From Taenia hydatigena (taxonomy: Eukaryota > Platyhelminthes > Cestoda > Cyclophyllidea > Taeniidae): a stretch of 64,000 nucleotides of DNA. Below, piece after piece: positions 1 through 11,239 of the stretch; positions within the stretch are counted from its first letter, which is position 1; each line of letters begins with the position of its first letter. A program made the position numbers and the translations under genes. The stretch spans positions 16,857,423 through 16,921,422 of the forward strand of contig JADWOT020000004.1 of assembly GCA_036345935.2 (NCBI GenBank), written 5' to 3'. The notes under the pieces were generated by a model. It ran no database searches. It was not told the DNA's origin and worked only from the letters and a program-made list of their open reading frames with translations.

Positions 1-260
1 GTTTTGCGTCCACTTTCACTGCTGCTCACGCATGCGTCCACCTAGGTTTTATTATGCTAAAAGAAAAGTGGGAAAAGTATCGCATGTTCACCTAATTGAC
101 GTCTTCATTCATTTACTGTAGACAGCTCCGTGACCAGCTTTTTAGGACAGTTCACGGCTAATGTCGTTTCGGTGGTTAATAGCATTCCTGCAAAATACGG
201 GAACGGAGTGTTTCCCAGGATGTATATCCTCCTTTCATCACGTATAAAAGAGCAGTTATT
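1..260 (+). repeat. Dispersed repeat family A, copy 1 (partial, diverged)
   Basis: From about base 68 this follows the same order of short blocks as the copies at 7.3 and 10.6 kb: a block like GTGGGAAAAGTATCGC, then TGTTCACCTAATTGAC, then a T/C-rich block, then CAGCTCCGTGACCAGC, then a block ending in TAGCATTCCTGC. The match is by eye and the 5' limit is unclear because the window begins here. No coding potential is seen. The rest of 260-2420 holds nothing I can identify. Confidence 0.5.
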
Positions 261-2420
261 CATTACGATTTTCTCAATTTAGGGCTCCGAGTTTCTCCTA
301 AAAAGTCATAATACTAAGGGCCAAGAGTCTATTGGAATTTCAAAAGCGGAATTTTAGGTGCTCGTACAGATATTATAGTATTTCAGCAGTATTCAGTAGG
401 TGAATGGACAGATTGGACAATCTTCATGGTCGACACGGTGCTGGGAAAGTCCACAGGGGAGGATGAAGGAAGGGGGGCGGAGATGGGGCGGCAAGTTCTA
501 AAATTTCTATAAAACTCAAAACTTTATGAAAATATACAGTTCCACACCAAGCGAATGCCTTTTCCTGTCTAACTTCCTCAATCCGAGAGTTTGACGTCGA
601 AGAGAGAACGCAACAGTAGCACCCTCAGGTGACACTCCCTCCAAAATGCAAAATTAACCTTTTCTTTTTTCCAGTCTCCTACCATTGAGGTAACAAATTA
701 AAAAGGTAGGCAAAATTTAGACACGATTTTACAGTAATAAATCGTCCTTTACGGGGCAATTTTACTCAGGTTGTCGGTCTTTTTTTGTCATCGAGGTGAC
801 AAAACTCGAACAGTGGCGCATCAATCACTTCGTGCCCTGGTAACTATGGGCCTGTTGAATAGTTTTTTTCAAAAAGACAAATAAATTGCTAGATGAATTA
901 GCTGTTACGTTTTTACTTAAAAACGACAATATATTCTCTGTATTGCCATTAATGGGGTATGTATTGCATCAAGCTCCTCCACGTTGATTGCCGTACAGTC
1001 AAACAATGTTACTTCCTACTACAAATGGAGTCTAGACACCTATTAGATGGTCTCGGAGCAACAAAGTGGGACGCCGCTAGATGTCTCTCAGGTCCAATGT
1101 CCAAATCTCTCGTTGGCTACTTTACACTGTCTTGATTTATTCACACTCTCTCAATTTGCATTCCAACTTCCGTATTTCTCCCCTCTCTCGCTCCGGACAT
1201 TGTCGCAGCTTACTCTTGCCCCAGGCGAAATTCAATCTGTACATTGGTACCAAAAAGCAGCCTTTAAAAGGAAGTAGCCGAGGTCTTCCGCTTTTCCGAT
1301 TAGTTACCCCCGTCAGGAAAGACATAAGGTGGCATTGAGAAGAACTGGATGGCTGTTTAACTCTCGATTCCGGTAATGGTCCCCTCAGGATTTCGCCTTT
1401 GTTCCAGAAGGCCTACTATGCGCCTCGAGTACTTTGGTCTGTGAAAAGCTTTCATGTGCCGCAACAGGTTCAACGATCCAAATAACTTCAATCAGTAGTA
1501 TAGCGAGTTACACCGGTCACGCAAATGTGTACAAGCTGTAGAATACGCCTCTTGTATTTGCTCAGAAAAATATGCCTTTGTTTTTCAATGTGAGGTTACA
1601 ATGCCAATCTTTTTTCATGTTTATATGAGCTGCAATTATTTGAGGTGAATGAAAATCGCTGGATGCAAGATGTAATCTGATCACTTTAGGGTTAGGCCAA
1701 AATAAATACGGAGTTAGTGGAAGCTTAAGGGCGTGCACATTACTTGAAACGTGGCTGACAGGCATGCTCCATGCGACGCTGGAGCATTAGTCCCGTCAAA
1801 CAAAGAAGCTGAAAGAAACCTTACAAGGTAAGAGCACCGCGGTTTCACCAAAAATTGCATACTGAACATTAAAAGAGTTATTTTGTGCGATAATAAGACG
1901 ATTGACAAAAATACGGCGAGTCAGCTAGTGTACCTGTAATCGGGAGCATAAAAATATAGTAGCAGAATTGAAGAACAGAAACAAAACAGTAACAATCATT
2001 CTCTATGCTTTGTTAGGCTTTTTTGAGAATAAATTTACCTACACAGTACAGCCTTTTCTGATCAACCGTTTGTGTCACATACCAGGAGCGGCCATTTAAG
2101 CTGCATTTGAAATCATTATCAAGTAGGCTTCTCTAAACAGCTTGGCTTTTTAGGCTTTCTCTATCTTGCAAATAGGTTAATACCAATCAGCACTACGTTG
2201 TTTAAAAATTTTTAAGAATTCAACTATCTTCGACTAAAGCTCGTCCAATTCCTTCTCCCATCAGTCCCACAGTTTCACCCTTCTATGCATCGGATTAGCT
2301 CAAACGAGAGGTGTGTCACCTTTTGGCTTTAAAAGAGGCTTGAAAAGAACATTTCCAAAGGAGAGCAATCCATCAGTTCACAGGAGCTTCAACCCCAAAT
2401 GTCTTGAATGCCTGGGAAAT
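260..2420. other. Intergenic, nothing recognised
   Basis: Only short overlapping open frames on both strands, with no domain, no signal peptide and no plausible splice pattern that I could find. It lies upstream of the neuropeptide promoter and may hold regulatory sequence, but no site stands out. Confidence 0.5.
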
Positions 2421-2423
2421 CTG

Positions 2424-2515
2424 ATTGGTTGGAAGTGACCAATCGGATCGACCCTGCCAATCACCTCACCTGGTGAACCGTATAAGGGGAGGGCATCTGG
2501 AGACCCTCTTACAGT
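2424..2515 (+). promoter_or_regulatory. CCAAT/TATA promoter of the neuropeptide gene
   Basis: Three CCAAT boxes sit within 38 bases: ATTGG at 2424-2428, CCAAT at 2439-2443 and CCAAT at 2457-2461. The first two form an inverted pair. A TATA-like TATAAGG begins at 2481, so transcription would start near 2505-2515. A coding exon with a good splice donor follows within about 30 bases. CCAAT boxes are normally bound by NF-Y; that is family knowledge. The start site itself is inferred from spacing. Confidence 0.65.
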
Positions 2516-2529
2516 TAGCATTTAAAGGC

Positions 2530-3688
2530 ATGAAAAACGTAAGTTCTCACTGCAAACCCTCTTAATGATGATGTTTGAAGTAAGTTATTCAGTAAAGCAT
2601 CCATCCAGATACCCATTTAAGTGAGCCTCCTGTACCTTTGAAAAGGCTTTTCTCCAAAAAGTATGCGCCTTGTTTATTTCATATCCAAATTACTTTATTA
2701 CTTATACAATCGCCTTGCCAACTTCTTGTTAGTGGGAAGAGGGTACTCTCCCAGAACAAGGGTACACCCTTTGGTATCTTGCGGTAGTAACTCTCCCATT
2801 TACTCAGAAATTCAAGAAAAGCCTGTATTAGCTTTTCCTTTTTGAAAACACCTTTTTGCTTGTGTGAATTTCACCAAAAAATCAAGTTGGCAGTTAAAAA
2901 CACCTCAACCTCCACTTCAGTATTGATGTCTGATTAGTCTAAGCTAGGACTTACGGTTTAACTCAGAATCATTTTCCTAACCTTACTTAGAAATTTGAAA
3001 GCCTAAATATTTAATTACGACGCTTCTTGCAAATTAGCCTCTCTTTTGTGAGGGGATCACAAACCACCTCAGAGAGACACTCACACACACACTTGCATTT
3101 AGGGGGAGTTGATTTCTCCTCTCCTCTCCTCTCTAAATTTGTTATGGTGTAAATTGGATTTCACTGATTCAATTATGTGTGAAGATTTGGCTATTGTATG
3201 AGTAACAAAAGGTCCACTGCTCATTCTCTCACCTATCGAATGCGTTAATTCTTCCGCTGGAAGAGTAGCCAAAATCACTGCCGACTCCACATATCCTTTG
3301 CACTTATGAAAGCAAGATTCTAACCCATCAGAGAGAAGACTGAAGGTAGCTTATTTACTTTCCCCTCATTTTTTAGATTTCCCGATACCTCATGTCGCGA
3401 ATTTCACTTAGGCTGTTATTATGCTGCCTGGTGCTCTTCTTCTTCACAAATGCCATTCACGGGGCCCCCAGTGGCTTCGAGAAGCCGGCACTGATAGATG
3501 ATATGCCCGAGGAGCTGAGTTTGCGTGACTACCTTAACCTCGTGCGTCTGAGAGCCCTCAACAATGAGATGGATGATGGCAATTATGGTGAGGAGGAGGG
3601 TTTTGAAAAGCGTGCACGATTCCGCCCGAGGTTGGGTAAACGAAGCTACAGTTTCCGTTCGCGTCTTGGTGAGTTATTTGTTAACTGA
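2530..3688 (+). CDS. FXPRL-amide-type neuropeptide precursor (spliced)
   Basis: Likely secreted precursor of amidated peptides acting on G-protein-coupled receptors. Exon 1 (2530-2538) encodes Met-Lys-Asn and ends at the donor AAC|GTAAGT. The intron runs 2539-3376 and ends in a pyrimidine-rich tract plus AG. Exon 2 resumes in frame at 3377 with ISRYLM. A start at the second Met (3392) is also possible. Residues 9-32 are a strong signal peptide (RLLLCCLVLFFF core, cleavage near Gly32). An acidic spacer follows, then Lys-Arg (81-82), ARFRPRL plus amidation Gly90, Lys-Arg (91-92), and SYSFRSRL plus Gly101. The first peptide would end FRPRL-amide, matching the FXPRL-amide signature of pyrokinin/neuromedin U-like peptides. 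The second lacks a dibasic site after its Gly in this exon. A donor (CTTG|GTGAGT) falls at 3668/3669, inside that Gly codon, so the C-terminus is uncertain: either the stop at 3686-3688 or a further exon. Confidence 0.8.
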
Positions 3689-3750
3689 AAAGTAAAAGTT
3701 AGATTCTCTACAAAATCTTTCAAGATGGTCTGATTAGTGTTGAATTCCAG

Positions 3751-3890
3751 AACTATCAGACAATAAAAGGGAAAGGCAAAGTCGTTTATTGATCCAGGAT
3801 CCCCCATGGTCCCTGTTGGGGCGTCTCAAGCCTTGGCTCGTGAGCTTGAGGCCCAACAATAAAGGGACAATAAGTGTGAAGATCATATAA
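3751..3890 (+). other. Alternative last exon / 3' end of the neuropeptide gene
   Basis: An acceptor, TGAATTCCAG, ends at 3750. If the donor at 3669 is used (82-base intron), the frame stays open for 46 codons to a TAA near 3890, but the split Gly codon becomes Glu and no peptide motif appears. If the intron is retained, this stretch is 3' untranslated. AATAAA at 3762-3767 and again at 3858-3863 are possible polyadenylation signals. I cannot decide between the two. Confidence 0.4.
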
Positions 3891-6800
3891 GAGCCACAGT
3901 ACTACTTCCTAAGGCGTCTGTGAAAGAAATTAAAGGAAAGATGGTATGTCAAGTTAGTGGCATCAATAGAGACTTGGACGAGCCTCTCAAATGACTTGAG
4001 TTGGTATCGAAGATAAAAGAAGAATTATAGGTAGAAGGATGGCATAGGCGACTTATACTTTTGATATTCCCGACAGATTTCGTCTTATTGCTGCAGGTGA
4101 ATAGTCGCATTTCTGACTACTACAAGGGGAGGTTAAAATCTCTAAATGGAGTTTGATTGCTTAATCAGGGGTGTGGGGAGGAGGTATTTGACAAGTGGGG
4201 TATTTGAGACGTGATGAATCATTAGTGGAAGTCCAACTTAGGCGCTGTCTTCTTTGACACCGATCCCATCTGGTTTTGTTGCCGGAAGGTAAGCAGGTAA
4301 ATTGCAAATGTCTTGGAAAGAAGCCACCAACTTTTTACAGATCTAGATGGACACTTCGTGTGACTCAGTCGTTAAGGTAAAACCGGGGTTATCAAGTTGA
4401 CCTTGAGTAATGTCACCCGTCTAACCGTTTAATAACCAGTTTTGGGTTGAGGAAATCGATTGCTTTTCTGGGGAGTTTGGTGGACACATAAAGTTATATG
4501 ACTGTGGATTACGCAGGCAGGACAGCATTTGACCACTATTTGCGACGGGGATGCCCTTGTCGAAGCATAACCGCACCACGTTCCACTCCAGCGGCGCCTA
4601 ACAAGGAAGAGGAGGAGGCCACCTGCTACCATTTCCCGCCTTAAACACGCTAGAGCTTCCAGACAGGGCTCCCGTACAGTTGTATGTAGCTGTAATTCAG
4701 TCAGTCTTGAATGGAGCCCGCTTATGCAAGCCAGTTTAGTTGAAGAAGTCATTTTTTGGGTAAGACGGGCATTTGTAGAGTAGCCATTTCTTAGCGCTCC
4801 TTTTGAGGATTTCGGTAAAAAGACCACGGGGCCATTGGGATTGCTCTTTTGGTCCACTTTTCCCCATACAAATGAATTAAACAGCCAGAAAAAAAATTGA
4901 AGCTTTTAGCTGTTTTCTCCCTAAGGTTAGGCTAGACTTGTCCTAAATAAAAAGGGTGCTCCATATAGCTCTTGTGAAACCTATTCTTGCCCCATTAACT
5001 GGGCTCAACATGGGTCAAATGCAGGTCATTACTCTTAATGCCCAATCTTAACTACTGAATATCTTTTTGATGCATTTCTACTTGTTCAAAATGAGGAAAT
5101 AATTACGTAAACATAGGACAAATGAATTGTCGCAAAACAGGTTGAGTCCTTCTTAGCGTCACATGCTCATGACTCAATGATTTCATGGATATCATTGAAG
5201 GTGAGCTGATGATTGTTAGCGAGAAAATTTGTGCCCTGGGGTTCGGCTCGGTGGGACAGCAATCGCTCACCGCTATCACCGACGCAGCACTCCAAAGCCC
5301 TAAGTAGGCGTGGACCCGCGGGAGATTGGTCTGTTCTTGGAAGGCCTGCGGTGGGGTCGGAGGGCTGTATCGTGAGGCCCAAGCCGCACTTTACTATACT
5401 CTTTTTGAAGTAATATCAAATCGCTCACTCACAAATAGACTCATTTTGCAGGCATAGCTTTAAAATATCTCGTTACTCACAATTTACTCATCACTACTCA
5501 ACTAACTTAGCGAAAAAATGTTTTAATTAAACTACTTTCCGTCCCCTTGTCCAACTTTTTAAATCCGGTTGAAGTAGTTTGACTCATTAGCGGTCTAGAT
5601 GTTTAAACAACCTCGGAGTCCTTTTAATTGACCGCATCCTTTTTGGGTCCAACTTTTGCCAACTTAGAGGGGCCACTACTACATGGATTTTAAACTGCAA
5701 AATCGTGGTTTCCAAGACTCCGTTTCATTGAAAGTAGCCCTAGTGATGAGCCCTTTCATCTTAAAACTGTAGTCTTTGAGACTACTCTTAGGATAGAATA
5801 TATTTCGTCGACGAATGGAAGGACTGGGGTGCCACTGCCATGGTCCGGAGGTCATACCAAAATCGCAGAGCCTCCCGCGCCCTTGTGGCCAAAACAAAGA
5901 ATTCAGCAAGCATTACAAGAACCAGCGAACCGCGCTCCGCATACTATGTAGCAGCCTCTCATTATTTTGTAGAGATGCTAAAAGCATTTATTTTACCGCT
6001 TTAGGTTAACATGAAAGCCTACTGGACTGGACTGAACTGGTCGTCGTTTTGTAGACTCCCTCACCTATCAACATCTGGCGCTACTGCAAATAAACCACTT
6101 CGTTAATAAATATGTAGTCAAGTTCCATGCATTCTCGAGTTGCCAAGCCTAAGAGTGTTTAAGTGCCTCTGTGTTGGATATTCTTTGATTTTCAGCTTTA
6201 CTTTAAAGTGGGTAACGAATAAAACTCTGGACTAGGGGCGATAGAAGATGCAGTCATCAAAATGAATAACTTGAGGAGTTAGACTACATCACATTTCTCC
6301 CTAGAGAGGCAATAAAGCATCCATAATGACTTGAATGCCATTAAGCCAAGATGACAGCCAAAATCTGTGGGGATTGAAGAACTTGTGTGGCCAAATGAAC
6401 GTAAGCCTCCTCTTCCTGTTAGCTTTAAACTCTAACAGGCTTCTGCGGTGGTTATAGCAACTTAGCCATTCCTCTAAAAAAAACACCACGAGCTAGAAAA
6501 TAAATTCATGCTAATAGTTGTGCGTCCCGTCTTCAATCCAGACATGGACCGCTATTTGTTGAAACATTAATTCGATATGGTTCCACAAAGTCGATATTCA
6601 ACATCCACGCCTATTTGACACCTCTCACAATTTTTTTTCACCTTGGTCAGAGGCGCTTCTCTCCAAGCCATTAACTTGCTCTAGGTCAAGGCTGCGGCTA
6701 GCTCGTGCATAATGAGTGGTAGGAATGAGAAACGAGAGCCCGGAAAATTGACCAGAAGCATTGGACGGATCGCTTTTCTGGAGGTCTCGCCTTCTCAGCA

Positions 6801-7080
6801 ATTTAACAGCCACTAATACGAGGTGTTGTAAAGAATTATTATCTTGTCCTGTCCTTATAGTTCAGCGAATCAAGCTACGTTTTCTCAAAGGTCAACAAAG
6901 TGACGGCTGCTAGTGCTACAAAGGAAACCACTTACCTCTTAGTTTGTTAAAACCCATTGATAATGGATCCGTTCATGTAGAGGTGAAGAACCTACACCTA
7001 TTGAGTTATCCTCGAGGTCAAAATAAGCCAAAGCGGTACGGTAAACCATAGACGACTGACGTAGTGTTGGACTGGTCATC
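3890..7080. other. Intergenic, nothing recognised
   Basis: No coding region supported. The 142-residue frame on the minus strand at 4429-4857 has no domain, overlaps no splice-consistent neighbour, and reads as chance sequence. Confidence 0.5.
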
Positions 7081-7640
7081 GGATATGGGTTCAACCGGGT
7101 TCACTGTGACCCCTGTTAGCAAACTAAATAAATTCGGAGGCTGGTCTTGTTTGGGAACCGGTTTGGGGGAAGGAAGAATGTGCTGGTCATGAAATTCCAT
7201 CGCTAGTCGTAAAAACACTGGCCTAAATTTCGAGTGGTTCCACTGCAGTTTTTTCTTGCCATTTTGTCTTCCCTTTCGTGCTGTACAACCATGGTTTTCT
7301 GGGCTCTGTCCGACTAACAGAGAGGTGGAGAAGGTATAGCGTGTTCACTGAATTGACATCTCCATCCAAATGCCGTGGTTAGCTTCGTAACGAACTTTCC
7401 AGATTGTTCATGGTTAGTTTCGTCTCTACCATTACTAGCATTCCGGCTAGTGTATTTGCCAAAAGTAGACATTGTTTTCGACCTTTCTGTTTGGGGTCGT
7501 CTGTAGCTCATCTTCTTCTCGCGTCAGGCAAAGATTTAGCATTCAGGAATAGAAATCAGCGTGTTTGTCCTTTAGGCTCGGCTCCGCCTTCCGACACCAC
7601 TGGTAAGGCGCCCCGAGTCCTTCCTGCTCAACAACGAGGC
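7080..7640 (+). repeat. Dispersed repeat family A, copy 2
   Basis: Block-by-block similarity to the copy at 10.4-10.9 kb. It shares a GAGGCTGG-like start, a GGAAGGAAGAATGTGCTGG block, ATTCCATCGCTAG(T/G)CGT, GTGGTTCCA, then GTGGAGAAGGTATAGCGTG, TTCACTGAATTGAC, CATCTCCATCCAAATGCCG and ACTTTCCAGATTGTTCATG. Short open frames here lie in the repeat and carry no protein domain. Confidence 0.7.
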
Positions 7641-8465
7641 CAGTTTGCCATACAGATAATGTGCGATTGAAACGCCTGTTTGCTTGCCAGTCTAGATACT
7701 TGCTGATATGCTGGAGGACTTTATAAAAATGTTGCTGAAGACGAAAGAGGATGGAAAGTAGCTTGTTGGAACACAAAATGGCTAAATGATCCCTGACACG
7801 GCCCAGAAACAGTGCCGTCAAGTAAAATGTTCAATGGCGGAACATTGAATGCCAGCGAAACCAAAACCAAGAGGCAAACAAACTATCGAAGTATTGCGTT
7901 CAGTACTCTCTAATTGCGCTTTTGTTTGATTTCTACAAATTATATTGTCCCGCTTCCAATTCACTTGCATTTGTCCCTCGTTACGCCTTAAGACTGCGGG
8001 TCGGTGTCTTGATGTCCAGTCAGGAAGCGCATTTACTTTGTTTTTGAAATGTCACAAATTAAGTGACACCCCTACAAAGCGTTAATGAAATTACCAAAAT
8101 ATGGTGACTTCATGACCTTCCATACCAATGTCTGCAAGAGTTGGCATGGGATAACCGATATGAAAACACACAATTGTTGGATGATCAGGTAAACTTAGTT
8201 TCGCAGGTCCATTCTGGTCAAAAGAATCACTGTGGAAACAACTTCTCACTACTGTAGAAATAAATAATTGCACGAAGTGCCGCTTCACGTCTTGATTAGG
8301 AGCAAGAGCTGGAAGAAGGGTCTCCGTCGATTGAACCGTGGAAGCAAAGTAGAGACCACTATTATGGTACCACGGTTTAGGTACTCAGACCCTCCTTTTT
8401 TCCTTATTTACTGTAATTCCACGGCCTGCTGCCTGGCCGTCGATGCTACATTCACTGCCCGGTTC

Positions 8466-8733
8466 ATGTATGGCATTCTCCTCTTTACAATCGTTGCGCT
8501 TGCCATGCTTCTTTCATTTCCCGTCACTTCAAGCACAGCATGTGTAGGAGAAAAGAAAAGTGGTAGGTGATTACAACTTTCAAATTATCTTGTCAAATGC
8601 CTGCCTGAACACGTGACCCGTCAGTGCCAATAGAAGAGTGTATTTCTAATACTCAGGGCATTTCCACTCAATTCCACACCCTTCAAACGATTGGACGAGT
8701 TGGACAAAGACATGCTTTATTGGGTGGGGCTAA
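8466..8733 (+). CDS. Candidate small secreted peptide, two exons
   Basis: Weak candidate. The ATG at 8466 opens a 32-codon exon whose first 25 residues look like a signal peptide (hydrophobic run about residues 4-20). It ends at the donor AGTG|GTAGGT (8562/8563). A 94-base intron ends in TTCTAATACTCAG at 8656, with a branch-point-like CTAAT. Exon 2 (8657-8733) continues in phase for 24 residues to TAA, giving 57 residues. After the signal come Cys26, Lys-Lys (30-31), three Trp, Cys52 and a C-terminal FIGWG, so cleavage and amidation would give a Trp-amide end. Trp48 and Trp56 are separated by seven residues, the spacing of W(X6-7)W-amide peptides. No promoter or polyadenylation site is obvious, and chance is a real alternative. 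Confidence 0.28.
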
Positions 8734-9244
8734 ATGAGAGGTAAAGAGGCGTCATATTTTCCTTTTTCCTCATGGAAGGCAATGGCGTTTAATCCGTCAG
8801 GAGATTTGTACCCGAGAAGACTTCTTCACAGAATTTCAGTCACACTTTTAAGGCGGGGAGTTGGCAGTCTTTTAGGAACAGTTCACCAGTTCCATTCGTT
8901 TCAAAATTCAAGCAAAACCCTTTTTATTATTTTTTTTGAAATATTTGTTCTATAATGCTTTGACTGCTCGTTTAACTCCGCGCACACTTAAGGTCTCGCC
9001 AATGAGCGACAAGTCACTAACTTTAATGCAGGTCCCAAACTAACAAGCTTCAGATCCACTGTAACATCCAAGAGAAGCTAAAGTTAATGTGGTCACTTAT
9101 CTTCCCAACAGCACGCAAGTTCTCTTGAGTGTTCTTCCTTACACCACCGGGTACGTTTTGCTGATCGGCAAAAGGGTTTGACCGAGGGAGCGTCGCAGAT
9201 GGCGCTCAAAAGGCGAGAGAATGCAATATGCACTGCTCCGTCTG

Positions 9245-9345
9245 TTTATTCCTTCCTTTTAGCCTCGCGGACACTTAATGCCCCGCCATTGTACCTCCGC
9301 TGGGTGGCATAGCCTCCAGGCCAGCCATTTTGTGAGTCGATAGTA
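9245..9345 (+). repeat. Dispersed repeat family B/C, partial copy
   Basis: The blocks GCGGACACTTAATGCC, GCCATTGTACCTCCGCTGG and GGCATAGCCTCCAGGCCAGC line up with the copies near 56.0 kb (GTGGGCACTTAAGGCTCC and following) and 43.6 kb. A shorter related piece, CGCGCACACTTAAGGTCTCG, lies at about 8978. No coding potential. Confidence 0.6.
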
Positions 9346-10394
9346 CCATTTCTCGCTTTCAGGTACGGCTCGAGGCATAAAAATTTGCGTCTCAAGTGGG
9401 AGGAAAGTTGTATATGTCCCCAGCAGTAGTTAATATGCCATAGCGGATCGCACTGCGGCATCTCATGAAATGAAGACAGAAAGGCGGTGGTATGTATAGA
9501 GGCGATTTATTGCTCCAAGAGAGGCTAATTTGGATGGAGAAGAAGCTCCGTTGTGGCCTCTCCGCGGGCTGAACAATCATTTATCATGCGGCCACATCAG
9601 ATTGCCTCAAAGTTAATTATGGTGAACTAGGATTTATCAAGTAAAATATTACCTTAAGTGTTTAATCAGCATTTGAGCATTTTACTCACACAAAAAACCG
9701 TTGAATGCATTTTATGCTAGCCATGTAATTTCTACTTTGCTATGGACACTGCTTGTAATGGCTGACTGCAAGTATAAGAGACGAAAGGGAAGCACCGACT
9801 TAATCAATGTTTGATGAAAATTTGATGATTTTTGCGAGAAATTTCTTAAAATCACGCAATTCTCAATGATATGACCATAAAGCGAAAGAAAATGACGCTT
9901 CTCGCCCGCTGTATACTCGGTTTATAGTCGATAAGAGATGAAGGCTCGACTGGTAGAATGAGGTATTGGTGGGAGCTTGTCATGACTAAATAATTAATCA
10001 GAATTGCAGACTGTTCAAGCGGTACTTTTTCTTGTAATTTTCTAAAAACATGAAAACTACATAGCTTAATTAAACAAAGCAGTACGCAAAGACAACGAAA
10101 CTTAAATCACCCATGGAAGTCTGAAGAAGTCATGGTGCCAGAACAGAATATGTATTGCCGAGGTATAAAGACCTTTCCGCCCAGCGGAAGTCTTCTTGCG
10201 TTAAATAAACATTCATGGTATTTCGAAGCCCCTTTCCTTCTGTCGAGCGTCGTCTTTGGTACTCACCTTGGTCAGCCTGCGGAGACAGCCGCCATAATGT
10301 AGTCTGTGCTGTACGAAAGAACCCATCCACGAACCAATCACGCCACTCATCGAATTCATATGCAGCTGGAAAAGCATTTGATTGAGAAGTTACT

Positions 10395-10930
10395 GATGCC
10401 TGTTGACAGGTCCACTGGATCTAGACTTTCGGCCTGGTTGGCGGCTGGATTTGAGGAAGGAGGAGTGTGCTTTCCATGCCATAGATCCATCGCTGGTCAT
10501 TGGAACATTTGTCTCAGAGCAGGGTCATTCGACATAACTTAATATGGTTCCATAGGGAATAAGACTTCAGGTATATCCCTCCTTCACACGTTGATCTCAC
10601 TTCAATTCTGCCAAGTCGTATTTATCTATCTGGATTCTATCCAGCTGGTAAAGGAGTGGAGGAGGTATCGTGCGTTCACTTAATGACCATCTCCATCGAG
10701 GTACCATAGAGAGCTCTATAACAAACCTTTCCAGATGGTTCATGATCGTAACCATTGTAGCCTCATTGCTTGCCAGCATTTTACCCAACAAAGGGCCTAA
10801 AGTGGCTGCCGAAGATGGACGTCGTTTTTAATCCCCCGTTAGGGTTCGTCACAGAATCTCCCACCCGCATTATATACAACCTTCTTGTGTTCAACAACGG
10901 GAATTAGGGCAGTTGTCGGTTAGGATCGAG
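10395..10930 (+). repeat. Dispersed repeat family A, copy 3 (best copy)
   Basis: This is the copy that lines up best with the others. Landmarks are GGAAGGAGGAGTGTGC near 10455, GTTGATCTCACTTCAATTC near 10591, CTATCCAGCTGGTAAAGG near 10637, TTCACTTAATGACCATC near 10675, CCTTTCCAGATGGTTCATG near 10725 and CACAGAATCTCCCAC near 10850. The inverted copy at 12.6 kb shares the middle blocks and the copy at 40.9 kb shares the last ones. No terminal repeats or reading frame are seen, so the element class is unknown. Confidence 0.75.
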
Positions 10931-11239
10931 TTTACTTTTCACTTTCACCTATGTAGCACCCTGAGACTGCTCTGACTACGAGAGAAGACAATCCTAGGGC
11001 AGAATGTGCATTTTCGACACAGAGAAGGTTGTGGTGGCCTTCATTTCTTTGAACTCATGGCCTTATATTCCCGTTTTGTTAAAAAGCTCAATTAAGACTG
11101 GATGTCAAGAATGAGAGCCTCTCTGCAACGACACCTTCCACTTGTGGCTGCTTCTCCCGTGAAAATTATGCATTAAAACTCTCTCTCTTTCTAAAAAAAC
11201 GGGATAGACTCATCTCACCTGAAACTACTCTGGCTGTTT

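Noticed and set aside
4429..4857. 142-residue open frame, minus strand
   Set aside because: No domain or homology that I recognise, and no promoter or splice context.
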